Of a stretch of DNA of 64,000 nucleotides, positions 56,916 through 64,000 are shown in pieces; position 1 is the stretch's first letter; the number at the start of each line of letters is the position of its first letter. Below the pieces are notes generated by a model, which searched no databases, was not told where the DNA came from, and saw only the letters and a program-made list of their open reading frames with translations. A program made the position numbers and the translations under genes. The DNA is from Pseudonocardia sp. EC080619-01 (GTDB lineage Bacteria; Actinomycetota; Actinomycetes; Mycobacteriales; Pseudonocardiaceae): assembly GCF_001420995.1 (NCBI RefSeq), contig NZ_CP012184.1, forward strand, positions 5,564,501 to 5,628,500, written 5' to 3'.

Positions 56916-59780
56916 ATGTCCGACGCCACCGATCTCCGCGAGCGCCTGGTGGGCCGCGGGACCGAGTCGGACCGGCTGGCGTCGGCCGGCACCGGGGCCG
57001 CCGCCGGCACGCACACCGCACGGCTGCTCGTCGGCCCGCCCGGGATCGGCAAGTCGGCCCTGCTGGACGCGTTCTGCGCGGGCGTCCCGGCGGGCGTGCG
57101 GACCGCGCGCGCCCGGGGCCGGGAACGGACGTCGGACATCTCGTTCGCGGTGGTCCGCGACCTCTTCCGTGACCTCGTGCCCGGTGACGCCACCGAGGAC
57201 CCGGACCTGTTCGAGGGCGGCGCCCGGTGGAGCGTCTCCGCGCTCGACGAGGGCTCCGCCGGCGCCGAGCCGGACAACCTCTACCCGGTGCTGCACGGCC
57301 TCTACTGGCTGACCGCGAACCTCACCGCCCGGTCCCCGCTGGTCCTGGTCGTGGACGACCTGCAGTGGTGCGACGACGCGTCGCTGGCCTTCGTCGGGTT
57401 CCTGCTGCGGCGGTCGGTGGGCCTCCCGCTCGGGGTGGTGCTCGCCTCCCGCACCGACGGCGCGGGCGCGCTCCCGGAGCGGCTCGCCGAGGTCGGCGCC
57501 CAGGTCGGCGCCGCGCTGACGGAGGTGCGCCCGCTGGACCGGTCCGGCGTCGGCCGTCTCGCGGCGGCGCGCAGCGGAGGTGGCGCCGGCGGCGCCGGCG
57601 GCACGGTCCCCGAGCTGCCGCAGGCCCCGCTGCTCGACGCGCTGACCGAGGCGTCCGGCGGCAACCCGCTGCTGGTCGAGCAGCTCGTCGCCGAGCTCGG
57701 CCCGGCGACCGGCGAGGGCGCGACCGACCGGGTGCACCGGCTCGGCCGCGAGGTCATCGACAGCCTGGTCGAGCGGCACGTGTTCGACGCCCCGCCGCAC
57801 GTCCGCGCCGTCGCGTCGGCGGTCGCGGTGGTGGGTGCCGAGCAGACGGCGGTGCTCGCCACGCTGTCGGGGGTGCCCGCCGGCTCGGTCGTCGACGCGG
57901 TCGGGACGCTGGCCCGGACGGAGGTGTTCGCCCCGGACCGCTCCGACTTCCGGCACGACCTGCTGCGCTCCGCGGTGCTGCGCGGGCTCCCCGGCGACGA
58001 GCTCGACGACCTGCGCCGGCGCGGGGCGCGGGTGCTCAGCGACGCGGGCCGCCCGGCCGAGGTGGTGGCCGCCGTCCTGCTCGTCCTGCCCGGCGCCGGC
58101 GAGCCCTGGATGATCGACGTCCTGCTGGAGGCGGCGGACGCGGCCGCGCACCGCGGCGCCCGCCCCGCCGTCGCCCGCTACCTGGAACCGGTGGTCGCGG
58201 CACGGCCCGGCGACATCGGCGTCCGCACCCGGCTGGCCGCGGCGCTGGGCCAGAACGAGCCGGAGCGGGCCGTCGCGCACCTGCGCGACGCGCTCGACCG
58301 GGCCGCCGACCTGCCGTCGCGTGCGCAGGTCGCGGTGCAGCTGGCCATGACGTCGCTGGCGGTGCAGCAGGCGCCCCGCGCGGTCCGGGTGCTGGAGGAC
58401 GTCCTGGACACGATGGACCGCGAGCTCCCGTCCGACCCCGGCCCCGGGGCGACCGAGCTGCGCACGCACGTCGAGGCCGCGCTGCTGGTCGTCGGGCTCG
58501 ACGAGAAGAAGACCGTGGCCGCGACGATCGACCGGATGGGCCGGATGGCCACGCCCGCCGGCCGCACCCCCGCCGAGCGCCAGAAGCTCGCGATGATGAC
58601 GGTGACCAGGGCGATGGACGGCGAGGACGCGCCCGCCACCGTGGATCTCGCGCGCCGGGTGCTGCTCGTCGACGAGGCCACCCTCGGCGGCTGGGCGGTG
58701 CTGGCGTCGTCGCTGGTGCTGCGGCTGGCCGACGAGGTCGACGAGTCGACGGCGGTGCTCGACCGGCTCGTCGCGCAGAGCCGCGAGCAGGCATCGGCCT
58801 GGACCTACAGCCTCGCCGTGGGGACCCGCGCGACCAACCACGTCGTCGTCGGCGACCTGGCCGAGGGCGAGGCCGACGCCCGGACGGCGCTCGACATCGC
58901 CGAGCAGGAGGCCTGGCGGGGCAACACCGTGGTGCCGACGATCGCCCTCGCGAACGTGCGCCACCTGCAGGGCGACCCGGAGGCGGCGCTCACCCTGCTC
59001 GACGGCATCGTCCGGCCCCGGCTGGAGGACTTCGCCTGGGAGTACCACGACTACCTGATGGCCCGGGCGGGGGCGACCGCCGACACCGGCGACACCGACC
59101 GGGCGCTCGCGACCTACCGGCGCTGCGGCGACAGCCTGGAGGCGGCCGGCATCGCGAACCCCGTCCTGGCGCCGTGGTGGCTGCACGCCGCCGTGCTCCT
59201 CGCCGGCAGCGGCCGCGCGCACGAGGCGCACGGGATCGTCGAGCGCGGCGCCGACCGGGCCCGGCGCTGGGGCACCGCCCGCGGGCGGGGGCTCGCGCTC
59301 GTCGCCCGCGGCGTGGTCACGCCGGGCCGGGGCGGTACGGACCTGCTCGGAGAGGCGGTCGCGGTCCTGGAGGGATCGCCCGCCCGGACCGAGCTGATCC
59401 TCGCCCACCACCTCCTCGGCCGGGCGATGCTCGACGCCGAGTACCCCGAGGCCGCCCGCGAGGAGCTGCGGCAGGCGGCGACCCTGGCCGCGCGGTGCGG
59501 GGCCCTCCGGGCGGCGACGGCGGCCCGCGAGCTGCTCGTGCAGGCAGGCGGCCGGATGCGCCCACCCACCGGGTCCCCGCTGGACCCGCTGACCAGCGCC
59601 GAACGCCGGGTGGTCGCCCTCGCCGCCGAGGGCGCCCGCAACCGCGAGATCGCGGAGGCGCTGTTCGTCACCCTGCGCACCGTGGAGGTCCATCTCACCA
59701 GCGCGTTCCGCAAGCTCGGCGTCCCCGACCGGGCCGCACTGGCCGGGATCGTCGGCGCGGCACGGACCCGCCTCGGATGA
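56916..59780 (+). CDS. nysRI: LAL-family LuxR transcriptional activator, NysRI-like
   Basis: 954 residues, typical size for a large ATP-binding LuxR regulator. N-terminal NTPase with Walker A GPPGIGKS (40-47) and Walker B LVLVVDD (142-148). The middle is a long Ala/Leu/Arg-rich helical repeat region. The C-terminal LuxR helix-turn-helix (890-950) contains LTSAERRVVALAAEG and NREIAEALFV. Pathway-specific activator of polyene genes in nys and amph, where RI mutants lose production. GGAGG lies 9 nt upstream of the ATG. Its TGA overlaps the next ATG (ATGA), so RI-RII-RIII are translationally coupled. Confidence 0.93.
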   Translation: MSDATDLRERLVGRGTESDRLASAGTGAAAGTHTARLLVGPPGIGKSALLDAFCAGVPAGVRTARARGRERTSDISFAVVRDLFRDLVPGDATEDPDLFEGGARWSVSALDEGSAGAEPDNLYPVLHGLYWLTANLTARSPLVLVVDDLQWCDDASLAFVGFLLRRSVGLPLGVVLASRTDGAGALPERLAEVGAQVGAALTEVRPLDRSGVGRLAAARSGGGAGGAGGTVPELPQAPLLDALTEASGGNPLLVEQLVAELGPATGEGATDRVHRLGREVIDSLVERHVFDAPPHVRAVASAVAVVGAEQTAVLATLSGVPAGSVVDAVGTLARTEVFAPDRSDFRHDLLRSAVLRGLPGDELDDLRRRGARVLSDAGRPAEVVAAVLLVLPGAGEPWMIDVLLEAADAAAHRGARPAVARYLEPVVAARPGDIGVRTRLAAALGQNEPERAVAHLRDALDRAADLPSRAQVAVQLAMTSLAVQQAPRAVRVLEDVLDTMDRELPSDPGPGATELRTHVEAALLVVGLDEKKTVAATIDRMGRMATPAGRTPAERQKLAMMTVTRAMDGEDAPATVDLARRVLLVDEATLGGWAVLASSLVLRLADEVDESTAVLDRLVAQSREQASAWTYSLAVGTRATNHVVVGDLAEGEADARTALDIAEQEAWRGNTVVPTIALANVRHLQGDPEAALTLLDGIVRPRLEDFAWEYHDYLMARAGATADTGDTDRALATYRRCGDSLEAAGIANPVLAPWWLHAAVLLAGSGRAHEAHGIVERGADRARRWGTARGRGLALVARGVVTPGRGGTDLLGEAVAVLEGSPARTELILAHHLLGRAMLDAEYPEAAREELRQAATLAARCGALRAATAARELLVQAGGRMRPPTGSPLDPLTSAERRVVALAAEGARNREIAEALFVTLRTVEVHLTSAFRKLGVPDRAALAGIVGAARTRLG

Positions 59781-62086
59781 ACGAGCGCCTGCTCCGCGAG
59801 CGCGACGCCGAGTGCACCGCCCTCGACCGCGCCCTCGACGCGCTGGTGGCCGGGTCGTCGCCGTTCGTCACCGTCACCGGCGAGCCCGGCACGGGCCGGT
59901 CGGCGCTGCTGCGGCGGGCGTCCGGGCGCGCCACGGCCCGCGACGTGCGCGTGCTGACCGCACGGGCCGTCCCCGCGGAGAGCGGGTACCCGCTCGGGGT
60001 GGCGCACGGCCTGGTCGGTGGCCTGGACCCGGCGCCCGCGCTGCCCCGGTCCGGCCCGGTCGGCGCCGGGCTCCTGCACGAGTGGTGCCGCGCCGTCCTC
60101 GACGCCGCCCGCACCGGACCGGTACTGCTGGTCGTCGACGACCTGCACTGGGCCGACGACGAGTCCCGGCAGTGGCTGCAGATGCTGCTGCGGCGCCGGA
60201 GCGAGGCGCCGATCGGGCTGCTGGTCGCCCTCAACGGCACGCACGACGGCCTCGGCTGGGCCACCGCGCCCACCGCCCCGTCGGACGTCGTGCTGCGGAC
60301 CGGTCCGCTGTCCGCCGACGCGGTCCGGGCCGTGGTCACCACCGAGTACGGGATGCTGCCCGACCGCGTGTTCGCCGTCCTCGCCCGCCGCACGACGGGC
60401 GGCAACCCGGCGGTGCTCGCGGCGACGCTGGCCCGGCTGGACCGCTCGGAGTCCCCGACCGCGGCCGCGGTGCCCGAACTGGTGCGGTGCGCCGCGACCG
60501 CCCGCCGCGACCACGTCGCCGGGGTGCTCGACGGCCTGCCCGCCGCGCTGGTCGACGCGCTGCGCGCCGCGGCGGTGTGCGGCACGGAGATGGCGCCGGT
60601 GCGGGAGCGGATCGGCGGGACGGGGCCGTCCACCGGGGGCGGGACGCGCGCCGCGCTGGCCGCCACCGGCCTGGTCCGCGGCACCGATCCCGAGCTGCCC
60701 GCCGACGGCACGGTCACCGACGCCGTCCTCGCCGGGATCGACCCCGAGCGGCGCCGCGCACTGTTCGCCTCCGCCGCCGGACTCGCCGCCCGGGCCGGTC
60801 TGCCCGAGGACCGCATCGCCCGCGCCCTGCTCGCCGCGCCCGCGCTCGGCGAGCCGTGGGCGGCGGAGCTGCTGCACCGGGTCGCCACCCGGCACCGGGC
60901 CGGGAACCGGCACGCCGACGCCGCCGACGTCGCCGAGCGCGCACTGCAGGAACCGGTACCGGAGCAGCTGCGCGGGGCGCTGATGGTGGAGCTGGCGCTG
61001 TCCCGTGCGCACAGCGCCCCCGGGACGGCGGCCCGGGTGCTCGCCCGGATCACCCTCGACACCGACCTGGCGGCGAGCACGCACGGGGCACGGGCGGTCG
61101 ACCTGCTGCTGTCCGACGGCGAGGTCGGCGCGGCCCGGCGGGCGCTGAACATCGCCGTCCGGCGCTGCCCGGAGGACGCGCCGACCCGGGCGGACCTGCT
61201 GTCGTTGTCCCGGCTGACCGACGAGCTGGGTTTCGAGGAGCGCGCCGCGCTGCGCGGGCCGGTCGGTACCGCCGTCGCCGAGTCCGACGACGGCGGGCCC
61301 GTCGCCCGGGGCACCACGGCCTGGGCCCTCGTCCTGCGCTGCCAGGACCGGGACCGCGCCACCCGGCTCGCCCGCGCCGCCCTGGCCGGGCCGGTCGGCG
61401 CCGCCCCCGCGATGCCGCAGGTCATGGCGGCGCTCACCCTCGACGCCGCGGGCTGCCGCGGCGAGGCCGTCGACACGATGCACCACCTGCTGCTCGAGAT
61501 CACCCGGGACCGGCCCGTGCCGCCCGCGGTGCTCGCCGTCTCCGCGCTCGTCGGGCTGCGGGCCGGCGACCTCGACGGAGCCCGGCGCGACCTGCGCGCG
61601 GCCGGCGACGCACCGGTCTCCTCGGACGGGGCCGATCCGCTCGCCGGTGCCGCCCGGGTGCTGCTGCACCTGGCGGAGTCCGACCACGCCGCGGCGGCCG
61701 CCGCCGCCTTCGCGCACCCGGTCGCCGGCCGGGAACGGCCCGGGTCCGCGCTGCTCGAGTACGCGCGCGGGCGGGTGCGGGCGGCCGAGGGACGCCACCG
61801 CGAGGCGATCGAGATGTTCATGGGGTGCGGGCGGCTGCTGCTGGACCGGGGCCGGGTCAACCCCGTGCTCGCGCAGTGGCGCTCCGCGGCGGCGACCTCG
61901 CTGCAGGCCTGCGGCACGCACGCGGCCGCCCGCCGGATGGCCGACGACGAGCACCGGCTCGCCGTCCGGTGGGGCGCGCCCGGCCCGATCGCGGTGGCCG
62001 AGGCCGCCCTGGCCGGCCTGGACGGGGACCCCACCGGCACCGGTGGACCCGAGCGGGACGGGGTGCGGCGTGCTGTACGACCGTGA
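59777..62086 (+). CDS. nysRII: LAL-type regulator, NysRII-like, lacking the C-terminal LuxR DNA-binding domain
   Basis: 769 residues against about 950 for NysRII (recalled). Walker A GEPGTGRS (35-42) and Walker B LLVVDD (117-122) are intact, and the helical middle region is present up to about residue 750. The protein then ends in GVRRAVRP with no LTxxE...REIA helix-turn-helix. The stop overlaps the GTG of the next regulator by 17 bp, so there is no room for the missing domain downstream. It may act as an ATP-dependent partner or inhibitor of RI/RIII, or be degenerating. The frame otherwise keeps coding-like third-position GC with no internal stop. Confidence 0.88.
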   Translation: MNERLLRERDAECTALDRALDALVAGSSPFVTVTGEPGTGRSALLRRASGRATARDVRVLTARAVPAESGYPLGVAHGLVGGLDPAPALPRSGPVGAGLLHEWCRAVLDAARTGPVLLVVDDLHWADDESRQWLQMLLRRRSEAPIGLLVALNGTHDGLGWATAPTAPSDVVLRTGPLSADAVRAVVTTEYGMLPDRVFAVLARRTTGGNPAVLAATLARLDRSESPTAAAVPELVRCAATARRDHVAGVLDGLPAALVDALRAAAVCGTEMAPVRERIGGTGPSTGGGTRAALAATGLVRGTDPELPADGTVTDAVLAGIDPERRRALFASAAGLAARAGLPEDRIARALLAAPALGEPWAAELLHRVATRHRAGNRHADAADVAERALQEPVPEQLRGALMVELALSRAHSAPGTAARVLARITLDTDLAASTHGARAVDLLLSDGEVGAARRALNIAVRRCPEDAPTRADLLSLSRLTDELGFEERAALRGPVGTAVAESDDGGPVARGTTAWALVLRCQDRDRATRLARAALAGPVGAAPAMPQVMAALTLDAAGCRGEAVDTMHHLLLEITRDRPVPPAVLAVSALVGLRAGDLDGARRDLRAAGDAPVSSDGADPLAGAARVLLHLAESDHAAAAAAAFAHPVAGRERPGSALLEYARGRVRAAEGRHREAIEMFMGCGRLLLDRGRVNPVLAQWRSAAATSLQACGTHAAARRMADDEHRLAVRWGAPGPIAVAEAALAGLDGDPTGTGGPERDGVRRAVRP

Positions 62087-64000
62087 CCCCGAGCTGCGCA
62101 GCCTGCGCGACGCCGTCGCCGGCGCCGCCGACGGCCGCGGTGCCGCCCTCGTCGTCGGCGGCGGTGTCGGCACCGGTCGTACCGCCCTGCTCGACGCGGC
62201 GGCCGGTGCCGCGACCGGGACGGGCCTGACCGTCCTGCGGGCCGCGGCGGCGCTCGTCGAGCGCGACTTCGAGCACGGCGTCGCCCGGCAGCTCTTCGAC
62301 CCGATGCTCGCCGCCGCCGGTCGTGGCACCCGCAGCCGGTGGCTGGCCGCGGGCGGCGGCGAGCTCCCCGCCGCGCTCGCCGCGGAGCCGGTCGACCCGC
62401 CGGCCCCGGAGGTCCGGCACGGCCGGGTGCGCGAGCTGCAGGAGCTGCTCGAGACCGTGAGCGCCGAGCGGCCGGTCCTGGTGCTGGTCGACGACCTGCA
62501 GTGGGCGGACACCGCGTCGTTGCGGTGGCTGAACCGGCTCGCCGCGCGCGTCCCGGAGCTGCCGGTCGCCCTCGTCGGCACCGTCCTGCACGGCGACCCG
62601 GGCGCGGGGCGGGCGCTGGTGCGCGGCCTGGCCGGGTCGGCCACGCCGTTGCGGACCCGCCCGCTGGGGGACGCCGCCGTCCGCGGGGTCGTCGCCGACC
62701 GCCTCGGCCGCGACGGCGAGCCGGAGTTCGTGCAGGCGTGCCGGGACGTCTCCGCGGGCACGCCGTCGGTGCTGCACGCCGTGCTCGACGACGTCGCCGC
62801 CACCGGCGGCGGCCCGCTCGCGGTGCACGCCGGCCGGGTGCGGGAGGCACTGCCCGCCGCCCTGCGCGAGCGGTTCGCCCGGTGCCTGCGGGCCCAGGAC
62901 GACCCGGCCCGCCGGTACCTCGGCGCGCTCGCGGTGCTCGGGACCGACGCCGACCCGGCGATCGTGCAGCGCCTCGCCGACCTGGATCCCCACGGGCTCC
63001 GCACGGTGCAGGGACAGCTGGCCGAGCAGGGCCTGCTCAGCGAGGACCACACCGGGTTCGCGCACCCGCTCGTGCGGGAGGTCGCGACCGGACCGGCCGA
63101 GCGGGAGCGGCTGCACCTGCGCGCGGCGTGGCTGCTGCACGAGACGGGGCACCACGTCCGGGAGGTGGCCGTGCACCTGCTCGCGGTCGCCGCCCCGCTC
63201 GACGACTGGGCCGTCGAGGTCCTGCGGGCCGCCGCCCACCAGGCGACCACGGCGCACCGCCCGGACTCCGCCGACGACCACGACGGCGACCCGGCCGCGG
63301 TCCGCTACCTGCGCCGTGCGCTGCTCGACAGCGACGTCACCGGCCACGAGCGCGGTGTCCTGCTGGTCGAGCTGGCCGCGGCGGAGCGGTTCACCGAGCC
63401 CGGCACGGCGGTCCGGCACGTGTCGCAGGCGCTGCCGCTGCTGGCGTCGGCGCGGGACCGGGCGACCGCCCTCACCCTGATCGACCCGTCGACGGTCCGG
63501 GACGCCACGGACCCGGTCCGCGACGCCGTCCGCGCCGCCGACCGCGACGACCGCGACGTCGGCGGGACCGGTCCCGCCGGCGACGACGGGCGCGCGGTGA
63601 CGGTGCGGATCCGCGCCCGCGCCCGGCGGCTGGACGAGCAGCGCCCCGAGGGACTGGCCCGCTCGTGCGCGCTGCTCCGCGAGGTGATCGACGCGCCGGA
63701 CGAGCTCCTGAGCACCTCGGCCGGCCGCGAGCTGGTCGGCGTGCTGCTGCACGCCGCGGCGCTGTCCGGGCGGGTCCCGGCGGCCGACGTCGCCCACCTC
63801 GGCGAGCGCCTGCTGCGGATCACCCCGGCCCGCGAGGTCCGGCCACCGCACGGGGTACCGCCCGGCGACGGCCCGCGCGGCCTGCTGGTGCTCGCGCTGG
63901 TCGCCGCGGACCGGCCGCGGTCGCTGGGGACCTGGCTCGTGCCCGACCCGGCGTCGCCCGCGGCGGCCACGGCCGACGAGCTCGCGCTGGTGCTCCTCGC
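62070..64000 (+). CDS. nysRIII: LAL-family LuxR regulator, NysRIII-like, 3' truncated by window end
   Basis: GTG start inside the end of the upstream regulator; 643 codons are open to the last base. N-terminal NTPase with Walker A GGGVGTGRT (30-38) and Walker B VLVLVDD (136-142), followed by DLQWAD. The helical middle domain continues to the edge; the expected C-terminal helix-turn-helix lies outside. Third member of the coupled RI-RII-RIII set. The start is supported by the match of LYDRDPELRSLR to the usual N-terminal pattern of this family and by the absence of a better upstream start. Confidence 0.9.
   Translation, partial: MLYDRDPELRSLRDAVAGAADGRGAALVVGGGVGTGRTALLDAAAGAATGTGLTVLRAAAALVERDFEHGVARQLFDPMLAAAGRGTRSRWLAAGGGELPAALAAEPVDPPAPEVRHGRVRELQELLETVSAERPVLVLVDDLQWADTASLRWLNRLAARVPELPVALVGTVLHGDPGAGRALVRGLAGSATPLRTRPLGDAAVRGVVADRLGRDGEPEFVQACRDVSAGTPSVLHAVLDDVAATGGGPLAVHAGRVREALPAALRERFARCLRAQDDPARRYLGALAVLGTDADPAIVQRLADLDPHGLRTVQGQLAEQGLLSEDHTGFAHPLVREVATGPAERERLHLRAAWLLHETGHHVREVAVHLLAVAAPLDDWAVEVLRAAAHQATTAHRPDSADDHDGDPAAVRYLRRALLDSDVTGHERGVLLVELAAAERFTEPGTAVRHVSQALPLLASARDRATALTLIDPSTVRDATDPVRDAVRAADRDDRDVGGTGPAGDDGRAVTVRIRARARRLDEQRPEGLARSCALLREVIDAPDELLSTSAGRELVGVLLHAAALSGRVPAADVAHLGERLLRITPAREVRPPHGVPPGDGPRGLLVLALVAADRPRSLGTWLVPDPASPAAATADELALVLL

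Overview
This 64 kb window, with very high GC content except for one insertion, is the central part of a nystatin/amphotericin-type polyene macrolide gene cluster from a high-GC actinomycete. Gene content, gene order and module order match nys/amph closely. A Pseudonocardia-type host (nystatin-like Pseudonocardia polyene, 'npp') is my best guess, but that is inference. The gene symbols used are nys orthologue names.

Layout. 1-3252 (+): 3' end of the last elongation module with its chain-releasing thioesterase (NysK-like). It overlaps by 4 bp a P450 of the polyol-hydroxylase type (NysL-like, 3249-4451 +). 4452-5059 is a convergent intergenic region with three 64-bp inverted repeats on a tandem-repeat background. 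The ferredoxin gene nysM, expected here, is not present. 5060-8912 (-) is a compact operon: glycosyltransferase (NysDI-like), PLP sugar aminotransferase (NysDII-like), then a second P450 (NysN-like, exocyclic carboxyl-forming type). A 214-bp divergent promoter region with two candidate PAS-LuxR (PimM-type) operators separates this operon from the PKS operon.

PKS operon (+). nysA (9127-12387): loading module KS(Ser)-AT(malonyl)-ACP. nysB (12433-21999): modules 1 and 2, both methylmalonyl AT plus KR. nysC (22020-55881): modules 3-8, all malonyl AT with DH and KR, and an ER only in module 5. Read colinearly this gives acetate starter, two propionates, a diene, one saturated unit, then three conjugated double bonds. 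That is the diene / saturated C2 / start of tetraene pattern of nystatin. A type II thioesterase (nysE, 56022-56780) and three overlapping LAL-type LuxR regulators (nysRI, a truncated nysRII without a DNA-binding domain, and nysRIII, cut by the window end) follow.

The most unusual feature is in nysC. An apparently intact IS630-family element (24674-25806) sits between the AT and DH of module 3, in the same orientation as the gene. The transposase frame has no stop of its own. Its last codon is followed by the target-site TAC instead of a stop, so it runs in frame into the PKS and encodes a 10,387-residue transposase-polyketide synthase fusion. The upstream half (docking-KS-AT) ends at a stop 50 bp inside the transposase frame. 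Module 3 is therefore either split into two overlapping translation units or the pathway has been freshly inactivated; excision of 1,135 bp would restore a 10,908-residue NysC.
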